In this document: positions 1 to 5,454 of the stretch, in pieces
Position numbering within the stretch: the stretch's first letter is position 1
How the letters are laid out: each line of letters starts with the position of its first letter
Source: Kiritimatiellia bacterium
GTDB taxonomy: Bacteria; Verrucomicrobiota; Kiritimatiellia; JAAZAB01
DNA length: 5,454 nucleotides
Assembly: GCA_018400335.1 (NCBI GenBank)
Contig: JAGYMT010000152.1
Span: forward strand, 1 to 5,454
Direction of reading: 5' to 3'
The notes under the pieces: model-generated
What the model saw: the letters and a program-made list of their open reading frames with translations, nothing else
What the model was told of the DNA's origin: nothing
Databases searched by the model: none
Made by a program: the position numbers and the translations under genes

Positions 1-510
1 TGCGGGGCGTCGCGCCCCGGCCATTTCCGCGGCGTCCTGACTGTCGTGGCCAAGCTGTTCAACATCGTTCATCCGGACATTGCCGTTTTCGGACAGAAGG
101 ACGCGCAGCAGGCGCGCCTGATACAGCAGATGGCGGCGGACTTGAATTTCCCGGTTCGGATTCTGCTTGGTCCTACAGCAAGGGAGGGCGACGGGCTGGC
201 GATGAGCTCGCGGAACGCTTATCTATCCGCCGCTGAGCGGAAGGACGCGATCTGCCTCGTCAGGGCACTGGAACTTGCGAGGGAGCTGTATGACGGGGGC
301 GAGCGGGATTCAGCGCGGGTTGTGGGACGGATGACGGAAGTGATCGGGCGCGTGCCTTCGGCAAAAATAGACTATATTGATATTGCCGAACTGCTCACTT
401 TCGAGCATATTGAGAGAATTAAGGGACCCGCCATCGTCCTGCTGGCGGTCCGGATAGGGAAGACCAGGTTGATAGACAACTTGGTCCTGCCGGTTGGGGC
501 ATCAAAATAA
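1..510 (+). CDS. panC: Pantoate--beta-alanine ligase, C-terminal part (5' end outside window)
   Basis: This cytosolic enzyme joins pantoate and beta-alanine with ATP to make pantothenate, the precursor of coenzyme A. The reading frame is open from the first base, so the window starts inside the gene; 169 residues are visible. Seen in the fragment: RPGHFRGV at residues 5-12, FGQKD at 30-34 followed by AQQ, DGLAMSSRN at about 64-72 and RLIDN at 156-160. These are the conserved blocks of the second half of PanC, in the right order and spacing. The family is usually about 280 residues, so roughly 115 N-terminal residues, including the HIGH-like nucleotide-binding motif, lie upstream. The GTG at 46 is an internal valine and not the start. 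The gene ends in TAA. No panD or panB is visible, and the next gene begins 43 bases later. The identity is secure. Confidence 0.96.
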   Translation, partial: CGASRPGHFRGVLTVVAKLFNIVHPDIAVFGQKDAQQARLIQQMAADLNFPVRILLGPTAREGDGLAMSSRNAYLSAAERKDAICLVRALELARELYDGGERDSARVVGRMTEVIGRVPSAKIDYIDIAELLTFEHIERIKGPAIVLLAVRIGKTRLIDNLVLPVGASK

Positions 511-533
511 AATTTTCGCCCGGCGAAAGTTTT
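509..533 (+). terminator. Small hairpin after panC, possible weak terminator or attenuator
   Basis: The RNA can fold into an 11-pair stem: bases 509-519 pair with 523-533, with one G-U pair and the 3-base loop CCG. The core is TTTCGC/GCGAAA. The 3' arm ends in GTTTT, but those Ts are part of the stem and no further T-run follows. It is therefore at best a weak intrinsic terminator between panC and the carbamoyltransferase. It starts within the panC stop codon. It could be incidental. Confidence 0.35.
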
Positions 534-541
534 AAACAGAA

Positions 542-545
542 AGGA
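542..545 (+). promoter_or_regulatory. Ribosome binding site that decides the start of the carbamoyltransferase
   Basis: The AGGA lies 8 bases before the ATG at 554 but only 2 bases before the in-frame ATG at 548. The spacing favours translation from 554 (protein begins MAKKKTK) over 548 (MEMAKKK). Confidence 0.6.
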
Positions 546-553
546 AAATGGAA

Positions 554-1531
554 ATGGCGAAGAAAAAGACAAAGGTTCCCCAACTGAGCGACAAACTGCG
601 GGGCAGGCAGCTTCCGCACATCGGCGCGCTGTCGCACGCCGAAGTCCTCGAAGTCATAAAGCTCGGCGAATGGTTTCGCGAGAACCGTTATGACATGACT
701 TACTCCGATCTTCTGAAGGGGCGTGTGCAGGCGCTGCTGTTCGTGTATGAATCCACCAGAACCCGCATGGGGTTCTCGGCGGCCATGGCGCAGCTCGGCG
801 GCTCTAACGTGTATCTCGCGGCCAAGGAGACCCAGATGGGCAAGGGCGAGTCCATCATTGACACCGCGCGGGCGCTGGACCAGTACATAGACGTCCTTTC
901 CGGGCGGCTGTGGACGCAGCAGGACATGGATCTCGCCTGTGAGAACATGACCAAGCCGGTACTCAACGCCTGCACCCCGCGTGATCATGCCACGCACGTG
1001 CTCGGAGAGCTGATGGCGATCAAGCAGGCCAAGGGGAAGCTCGACGGCCTCAATCTGGTCTACACCGGCATGGCCCGCGGCATCCTGCATTCTTTCATCA
1101 GGGTATGCCCGGTCCTCGGGATCAATCTCGTCCTTGCCGTTCCGGAGTCTTATGCCGAGACCGTGGATGCTGACATCCTGAAAGCGGGCAAGGCCGCCGC
1201 ATCGAAGGCTAAGACGCGGCTCGATGTGGTCACCGATCTCAAGAAGGCGGTCAAGGGCGCCGATTTCGTACAGGCCAGCACGCTTATGAGGAGCATGCTC
1301 GCCGGTGAGCAGTCGCCGGAGGAGAAGCGGGTCAAGGTGGCCAAGTGGACGGTAACCTCCGAAGTGCTTGCATGCGCCAAGCCCGATGTGCTATATAGTC
1401 ACTCCGGTCCCGCCCACAGGGGCGTGTGCGCGACCGACGAGGTGATGGACGGACCCAAGTCCATAATCCGCAACGAAGCATTGAACGCGATTTATTCAAA
1501 GAAAGCTCTGCTTGCCCTGATGGTGAAGTGA
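554..1531 (+). CDS. Divergent aspartate/ornithine carbamoyltransferase family protein, substrate unknown
   Basis: The protein (325 residues from ATG 554; 327 if ATG 548 is used) has the length and two-domain layout of transcarbamoylases. The carbamoyl-phosphate motif STRTR is at residues 67-71. It is followed by GKGESIIDTARAL (about 96-108) and an SGR whose arginine, R118, matches the carbamoyl-phosphate-binding Arg of the family. The C-terminus (PAHRG, TDEVMDGPKSI, KKALLAL) is ornithine-transcarbamoylase-like. Key positions differ. The HPxQ motif is HATH (145-148). The HCLP or HPLP loop is HSGP (283-286). The ornithine-binding D-x-x-x-S-M-G segment is replaced by ASTLMRSM (about 241-248). 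The aspartate-site R-x-Q is also not evident. It can probably still bind carbamoyl phosphate, but the second substrate is unlikely to be ornithine or aspartate. It shows no insertion like that of knotted YgeW-type enzymes. It stands in line with the reductase fusion and pyrB. A regulatory or inactive paralogue cannot be excluded. Confidence 0.85.
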   Translation: MAKKKTKVPQLSDKLRGRQLPHIGALSHAEVLEVIKLGEWFRENRYDMTYSDLLKGRVQALLFVYESTRTRMGFSAAMAQLGGSNVYLAAKETQMGKGESIIDTARALDQYIDVLSGRLWTQQDMDLACENMTKPVLNACTPRDHATHVLGELMAIKQAKGKLDGLNLVYTGMARGILHSFIRVCPVLGINLVLAVPESYAETVDADILKAGKAAASKAKTRLDVVTDLKKAVKGADFVQASTLMRSMLAGEQSPEEKRVKVAKWTVTSEVLACAKPDVLYSHSGPAHRGVCATDEVMDGPKSIIRNEALNAIYSKKALLALMVK

Positions 1532-1538
1532 GGAACAG
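1519..1538 (+). repeat. Direct repeat, left copy (overlaps the gene stop codon)
   Basis: This is the first copy of a 20-base segment starting GATGGTGAAGT and ending AGGAACAG. It covers the last codons and the TGA stop of the carbamoyltransferase. The right copy at 1606-1624 is identical except for one missing G after GAAGT. The two copies flank the palindrome at 1539-1605, as a target-site duplication would. Confidence 0.8.
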
Positions 1539-1605
1539 TAGCATCCCATGGAAAATTGGAATGATGGAATATTCCAATATTCCAGCATTCCCATTCCTAT
1601 GGGAC
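1539..1605. mobile_element. 67-base palindromic element, possibly a miniature inserted repeat (MITE/REP-like)
   Basis: This AT-rich, non-coding insert consists almost wholly of an imperfect inverted repeat. Bases 1545-1551 pair with 1597-1603 (CCCATGG with CTATGGG, one G-U). Bases 1554-1556 pair with 1593-1595. Bases 1558-1563 (GGAATG) pair with 1586-1591. Bases 1565-1572 pair with 1577-1584, leaving a tiny apical loop. Mismatches are few. GGAATATTCC lies at the centre. The element is bracketed by 19/20-base direct repeats. It encodes nothing, so any mobility would depend on enzymes encoded elsewhere. In the mRNA it would form a strong hairpin between two cotranscribed genes and could affect transcript stability. 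The mobile origin is inferred; the palindrome and the repeats are directly visible. Confidence 0.5.
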
Positions 1606-1624
1606 GATGGTGAAGTAGGAACAG
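1606..1624 (+). repeat. Direct repeat, right copy
   Basis: This is the second copy of the segment at 1519-1538, 19 bases with one G deleted. Read in register with the end of the carbamoyltransferase it gives ATG GTG AAG TAG, again Met-Val-Lys-stop. It may therefore be the original gene end, displaced by the insertion. It ends just before the ribosome binding site of the reductase fusion. Confidence 0.8.
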
Positions 1625-1625
1625 A

Positions 1626-1633
1626 AAGGAAGA
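1626..1633 (+). promoter_or_regulatory. Ribosome binding site of the reductase fusion gene
   Basis: The purine-rich stretch AAAGGAAG ends 7 bases before the ATG at 1641. It supports that start, which also begins exactly at the conserved N-terminal part of the barrel domain. Confidence 0.65.
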
Positions 1634-1640
1634 ACAGTCA

Positions 1641-4301
1641 ATGGCCAAGTACACTGATTTCGATATTCCCGTAACGATTGCAGGCGTCAAGTTCAGGAAC
1701 CCGTTCTACGTATCGTCCGGTCCGACGACCATGACCATCGAGCAGGTGGAGAGGATGGAGCAGTGCGGGTGGGGCGGCGCCTCGCTCAAGCTCACCATAG
1801 ATCCCAAGCCCTACATCAACAGGCAGCCGCGCTACGGGTACTACCCGGACAAGACCTTTCTGAGCTTCACCGCGGAGCGCAGGCTCATTCTCGACGAACT
1901 CCTCAAGCTCATCGAGAAGAGCCGCAAGCGCGCCCCGAGCCTCGTCCTCTTCTCCAACATCACTTATGCCGGCGACAAGGGCATAGAGGGCTGGGTGAGC
2001 ATGGCCAAGAGATGCGAAAATGCAGGGGCGCACATCAACGAGCTGAACATGTGCTGTCCCAACATGTCGTTCAACGTCGATCTCACAGGGGTAAAAAAGA
2101 GCGGACCCAAGACGGGCGCGAGCCTCGGGCAGAACGAGCAGGCCATCATGGAGATCGTCAAGGCGGTCAAGGCCGAGACGCGCATTCCGCTGTTCGTCAA
2201 GATCACGCCGGAAGGCGGAAAGCAGTCGCACATAGCCAAGATAGCGCTTGAGGCCGGGGCCGACGCCGTGGGCAGCAACGCGAACCGGCTGGCCGTGCCA
2301 CCGGTGAACATACACGACCCGACCCGCGGCATGTACTACCTGCAGAAGGAGATAGGCATGGCCTGCATGAACGGGCCTTGGCTTAAGCCGCTCGGGCTGC
2401 GCGATGTTTATGAAATGAGGAGGCTGTGCGGTCCGTCGGTCTCGCTCACCTCCACCGGCGGCGTGACGACCTGGGAAGACGCCGTCGAGATGATGATGTG
2501 CGGGGCGGACCTGGTGGGAATGTGCACCTCCACGCTCACGCGCGGGTTCGGCTTCATGCCCGAGTTCATCCATCTCTTCAGGCAGTTCATGAAGCAGCAC
2601 AATTACAAAAAGCCGCGCGACATGAGGGATATCCTCGTTCCGGCGATAACGTCGGCTCCGGATCTCACCATCTACCCCGGAAACGCGCGCAAGAGCGTGG
2701 ACGCTCTTGCCGCTCCGTGCGTCTACGCGTGCCCGAACTCGGTACCCGCGCAGGGCTACGTGCGCAAGGTGGCGGAGGAGGAATTCGAGGCCGCGTACCA
2801 GTTGATCATGACCCGCTCGCCGCTGCAGTCAATCTGCGGCAAGATCTGCGATCACCCCTGCGAATCCGAGTGCACGCGGGGCGAGCTCGATGAGCCCATC
2901 ATGATCCGCGAGATCAAGCGCTTCGTTCTCGACATGGCCGAGAATAACAAGTGGAAACCCGCGGCTTTGTGCAAGCTTGGAAAGAAGCGCAAGGAGAAGG
3001 TGGCCGTCATAGGGTCGGGCCCCGCCGGGCTCGCCTGCGCCTACGACCTGGCGCGCGCCGGCTACCGCGTGACGGTGTTCGAGTCCGCCGCGAAGCTCGG
3101 CGGCATGCTCGTATCGTGCATACCGTCGTTCAGGCTGAGCGAAAAGGATGTTGCCAAGGAGATCAAGGTGATCAAGGGGCTTGGCGTTGAGTTCAAGACC
3201 GGCACGGCGCTCGGGAAGGACATCACCATTGCCGGGCTCAAGAAGGCCGGGTTCTCGTCCGTATTTCTGGGCGTCGGCGCCCAGGCGGGCGCATCCGGAC
3301 GGATCAAGGGCGAGGATTTGCCCGGCTGCGTGAATGCGGTTGACTTCCTGCGCTCCGTTTCCGCGAAGCGCGCGAAGGTCGGCGGCAGGGTAGGGGTCAT
3401 AGGCGGCGGCTTCACAGCCGTAGATTCCGCGCGCGCCGCCCTGCGGCTCGGCGCGAAGGATGTGTTCATCCTCTACAGGCGGACCAGGGATGAAATGCCC
3501 GCCTCCGCCGAGGAGATCAGGGAGGCCGAGGAAGAGGGTGTGAAGGTCATGTACCTCGTATCGCCGCTGAAAATAGAGGGCGACGGAAAGGTGCGGAAGA
3601 TACGGATGCTCAACCACGTGCTCGGCAAGGAGGACGCGTCCGGGCGGCGCCGTCCCGAGGGAGTGCCCGGGACCGAGTTCGAGCTTGCGCTGGACAACGT
3701 TATCTTCGCGCTCAGTCAGGAAGTGGAGGCCGCGTCGGCCGGCGGCGTAAAACTCTCTGCGGGCAGGACCATACAGTTCAACGAGAAGACCTGCGCAACG
3801 AGCATGAAGGGCGTCTACGCCGGCGGCGATTGCGCGAGGGGTCCGAAGAACGTGATAACCGCCATAGCGGACGGCAAGCGGGCCGCGGCCTCGATAGACC
3901 GGCAGCTTGCCGGCAAGGCGGCGGTGTTGATGCACGATGCCGTGAAGACCATGGCCGACAAGGAAAAGGTGCTTGAGCGCGCCGGCAACAAGCCGCGCAA
4001 GGGGCGTGTTGACCTCAAGCTTGTCGCGCCGGACAAGAGAAAGCGGAACTTCGAGGAATACATCCCGGTGTTGACGGAGAAGCAGGCCGTTGAAGAGGCC
4101 AAGCGCTGCCTTGCGTGCGGGTGCGGAGCCGGCTGCGAAATATGCGCCGACATATGCAAGATGTTCGCTTGGAGCATAGACGCGAACGGCAAAGCCGTTC
4201 TCGATGAGGACAAGTGTGTCGCCTGCGGCATGTGCCTGCACCTCTGTCCGAACAAGAACATCGAGATGGTCCAGACCGGCACAAAAAACATGCTGAACTA
4301 A
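1641..4301 (+). CDS. FMN/FAD/Fe-S fusion oxidoreductase: PreA-like barrel + PreT/GltD-like NAD(P)H reductase + ferredoxin domain
   Basis: An 886-residue protein, probably cytosolic, with no signal peptide or membrane segment. Residues 1-330 form a dihydroorotate/dihydropyrimidine dehydrogenase-type FMN barrel: K50, K187, the catalytic-loop motif NMCCPN (136-141, with C139 at the active-site Cys position) and STGG (271-274). Residues 350-435 are the helical Fe-S domain (C360, C364, C399, C403, C407, C411). Residues 453-750 are the FAD/NADPH module: GSGPAG (458-463) with E481, GGGFTAVD (588-595), YRR (612-614, suggesting NADPH) and GVYAGGD (724-730). Residues 820-872 resemble a two-cluster ferredoxin (C828, C832, C835, C839; C859, C862, C865, C869). 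By family, electrons would run from NADPH through FAD, Fe-S and FMN to a pyrimidine-like ring, or in reverse. The barrel comes first, unlike in eukaryotic dihydropyrimidine dehydrogenase; the reductase half also recalls E. coli YgfK. Some pyrimidine-contact residues are changed, so the substrate is uncertain: dihydroorotate, uracil/thymine or another ring. Confidence 0.88.
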   Translation: MAKYTDFDIPVTIAGVKFRNPFYVSSGPTTMTIEQVERMEQCGWGGASLKLTIDPKPYINRQPRYGYYPDKTFLSFTAERRLILDELLKLIEKSRKRAPSLVLFSNITYAGDKGIEGWVSMAKRCENAGAHINELNMCCPNMSFNVDLTGVKKSGPKTGASLGQNEQAIMEIVKAVKAETRIPLFVKITPEGGKQSHIAKIALEAGADAVGSNANRLAVPPVNIHDPTRGMYYLQKEIGMACMNGPWLKPLGLRDVYEMRRLCGPSVSLTSTGGVTTWEDAVEMMMCGADLVGMCTSTLTRGFGFMPEFIHLFRQFMKQHNYKKPRDMRDILVPAITSAPDLTIYPGNARKSVDALAAPCVYACPNSVPAQGYVRKVAEEEFEAAYQLIMTRSPLQSICGKICDHPCESECTRGELDEPIMIREIKRFVLDMAENNKWKPAALCKLGKKRKEKVAVIGSGPAGLACAYDLARAGYRVTVFESAAKLGGMLVSCIPSFRLSEKDVAKEIKVIKGLGVEFKTGTALGKDITIAGLKKAGFSSVFLGVGAQAGASGRIKGEDLPGCVNAVDFLRSVSAKRAKVGGRVGVIGGGFTAVDSARAALRLGAKDVFILYRRTRDEMPASAEEIREAEEEGVKVMYLVSPLKIEGDGKVRKIRMLNHVLGKEDASGRRRPEGVPGTEFELALDNVIFALSQEVEAASAGGVKLSAGRTIQFNEKTCATSMKGVYAGGDCARGPKNVITAIADGKRAAASIDRQLAGKAAVLMHDAVKTMADKEKVLERAGNKPRKGRVDLKLVAPDKRKRNFEEYIPVLTEKQAVEEAKRCLACGCGAGCEICADICKMFAWSIDANGKAVLDEDKCVACGMCLHLCPNKNIEMVQTGTKNMLN

Positions 4302-4311
4302 GCGGGGGCGA

Positions 4312-5382
4312 ATGAAAACACTGATTGACATCGGGTGGGACGAGCTGCAGCAGATGAGCCTGGCGGAGAAGTCCGCCTGTTTCAGCCAGGACGGCCGGCT
4401 TTACCACGTCCTCCTCGCGCAGCAGTTCAACAGGGAGGTGCTCGAAGAGCTTTGCGACATGGCCACCACCATACGCCAGATAGCGAAGACGAAGGCGGGC
4501 ATGGACTTCCTGCGGAGCCAGCTCACGCACAAGACGGGTATGCTCTACTTCTCGCAGCCGAGCAGCCGCACGTTTCTCTCGTTCCACTCCGCGTGCCAGG
4601 TGCTCGGCATGCAGATTGTCGAGGTGCGCGACACGTCCACATCGAGCGAGATGAAGGGAGAGACGCAGGAAGACTCCGTACGCACCTTCAGCTCGTTCTC
4701 GGACGTTATCATCATGCGCAATGCGGTGGGCGGCCTCGCCGAGAAGATGGCGTGGACCCTTTCGCGGACCGAGCGCCCCGTGCCGATAATCAATGCGGGT
4801 TCGGGCAAGGACCAGCATCCGACCCAGGCGCTGCTCGATATCTACACCCTGCGCCGGAGCTTCGAAAAGCGCGGCGGGATTGACGGCAAGACCGTGTTGT
4901 TCGTGGGCGACCTTGCCAGAGGCAGGACAGTCAGATCCCTCGCGCAACTGCTGACGAACTACGAAAGGGTCAAGCTCATGTTCGTCGCCCCGAAGTCATT
5001 GCAGATAGGGCGGGACATACTCGACATTCTGGATGCAAAACAGGTGGAATACGAGGTGGCGGATGATTTCGCGAAGGTCATTCCCAAGGCCGATGCCATA
5101 TACATGACGCGCATCCAGGACGAGTGGGACGAGAAGAAGGGCGAGAGCGGTAAGATAGACATCTCGGCTTTCAGTTTCCGGACCGAGCATCTGGCGCTGA
5201 TGCGGCCGCACGCTGTTCTCATGCATCCGCTGCCGCGCCGACAGGAGATCGAGGTGGAAGTGGATCACGATCCGCGCGCCATGTACTGGCGGCAGGTCCG
5301 GAACGGCATGTGGGTCCGCGCGGCGCTGCTCGTACACATCTTCGACTGCTACGACAACATCCGCGGCTTCCGCGGCGCTTAG
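4312..5382 (+). CDS. pyrB: Aspartate carbamoyltransferase, catalytic chain
   Basis: This cytosolic enzyme transfers the carbamoyl group from carbamoyl phosphate to aspartate, the first committed step of de novo pyrimidine synthesis. The active-site residues known from E. coli PyrB are visible at matching places: SSRT (84-87, for STRT), S111 and K115 in the 80s loop (MKGET), R136, HPTQ (169-172), R205 in DLARGRTVRSL, R267 and Q269 in TRIQ, and the HPLPR loop (305-309). At 356 residues it is longer than the usual ~310, mainly through about 30 extra N-terminal residues. It starts 10 bases after the reductase fusion stop, with GGGGGCG just before the ATG, which suggests translational coupling in one operon. 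No pyrI regulatory-chain gene follows in the window. The intact catalytic set contrasts with the divergent carbamoyltransferase at 554-1531. It is very likely a working PyrB. Confidence 0.94.
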   Translation: MKTLIDIGWDELQQMSLAEKSACFSQDGRLYHVLLAQQFNREVLEELCDMATTIRQIAKTKAGMDFLRSQLTHKTGMLYFSQPSSRTFLSFHSACQVLGMQIVEVRDTSTSSEMKGETQEDSVRTFSSFSDVIIMRNAVGGLAEKMAWTLSRTERPVPIINAGSGKDQHPTQALLDIYTLRRSFEKRGGIDGKTVLFVGDLARGRTVRSLAQLLTNYERVKLMFVAPKSLQIGRDILDILDAKQVEYEVADDFAKVIPKADAIYMTRIQDEWDEKKGESGKIDISAFSFRTEHLALMRPHAVLMHPLPRRQEIEVEVDHDPRAMYWRQVRNGMWVRAALLVHIFDCYDNIRGFRGA

Positions 5383-5454
5383 CTCCTTAATTTTCATTTG
5401 TTCGACTAAATGAGTCAAACAACTGGCTTCGACGTTGATAACATGTTCTCAGTC
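5383..5454 (+). other. Downstream tail: hairpin and possible start of a next gene
   Basis: This AT-richer stretch follows pyrB. Bases 5398-5402 pair with 5418-5422 and 5404-5407 with 5413-5416 around a 5-base loop. One mismatch interrupts the stem and no T-run follows, so it is not a convincing terminator. An ATG at 5410 opens a frame to the window end (MSQTTGFDVDNMFSV, 15 codons) but has no clear ribosome binding site. It could be the start of another gene or chance. Confidence 0.25.

Noticed and set aside
469..509. Promoter-like hexamers (TTGATA at 469, TTGGTC at 481 with AAAATA at 504) ahead of the carbamoyltransferase.
   Set aside because: Neither -35-like hexamer has a good -10 partner at normal spacing, and both lie in panC coding sequence.
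554..1531. Naming the first carbamoyltransferase argF or ygeW.
   Set aside because: As recalled, YgeW and ArgF keep HPTQ and HCLP, and YgeW has a knot-forming insertion. This protein has HATH, HSGP and no such insertion, so neither name is supported.
1426..1674. A plus-strand open frame across the end of the carbamoyltransferase and the palindrome.
   Set aside because: It overlaps two genes in another frame, has no ribosome site, and is only open because the palindrome lacks stops in that frame.
1641..4301. Reading the fusion as two genes (preA and preT) joined by a sequencing error.
   Set aside because: The frame is open throughout with no internal stop, and there is no ribosome site and Met at the domain border near 2640-2720. 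The linker reads as normal coding sequence.
2829..4331. A 500-codon open frame on the minus strand, opposite the reductase fusion; similar long minus-strand frames at 419-1090, 1638-2600 and 4015-4947.
   Set aside because: They lie opposite genes with clear family motifs, their translations show no recognisable domain, and such frames are expected opposite GC-rich coding sequence with few stop-forming codons.
5398..5422. An intrinsic terminator for pyrB.
   Set aside because: The stem is AT-rich with a mismatch and no T-run follows it, so it does not meet the usual form.

Overview
The window holds a GC-rich stretch of bacterial chromosome with four genes, all on the + strand and closely packed. 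They favour G/C-ending codons, and intergenic DNA is short and AT-richer. The organism cannot be named from this sequence. The compact layout and an uncommon fusion protein would fit an uncultured or deep-branching bacterium, but that is a guess.

Layout. (1) Bases 1-510 are the 3' part of panC (pantoate--beta-alanine ligase), cut by the window edge. A 43-base gap follows, with a small hairpin and a ribosome binding site. (2) Bases 554-1531 encode a member of the aspartate/ornithine carbamoyltransferase superfamily. It keeps the carbamoyl-phosphate motif but has lost the usual HPxQ and H-C/P-L-P signatures. (3) A 109-base gap contains a near-perfect palindrome between two copies of a 19/20-base direct repeat, which looks like a tiny inserted element. 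(4) Bases 1641-4301 encode an 886-residue flavo-iron-sulfur fusion: a PreA/dihydroorotate-dehydrogenase-like barrel, then a PreT/GltD-like FAD-NADPH reductase module, then a ferredoxin domain. (5) Ten bases later, 4312-5382 encode an aspartate carbamoyltransferase (pyrB) whose catalytic residues are all present. The last 72 bases hold a hairpin and perhaps the start of another gene.

How the genes may work together. Genes 2-4 look like one transcription unit, with short gaps and the same strand. Two carbamoyltransferases bracket a reductase related to dihydropyrimidine dehydrogenase. PyrB makes N-carbamoyl-aspartate for pyrimidine synthesis. The fusion enzyme has the parts to pass electrons between NAD(P)H and a pyrimidine-like ring, but several substrate-contact positions differ from dihydropyrimidine dehydrogenase. 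The neighbouring carbamoyltransferase also has an altered substrate site. The pair may handle a carbamoylated or cyclic ureido compound that is not the standard one. PanC uses beta-alanine, an end product of reductive uracil breakdown, so a link between pyrimidine turnover and pantothenate is possible but unproven.

Most notable: the fusion order (FMN barrel first) differs from eukaryotic dihydropyrimidine dehydrogenase (barrel fourth), and the small palindromic element appears to have duplicated the end of gene 2 on insertion.
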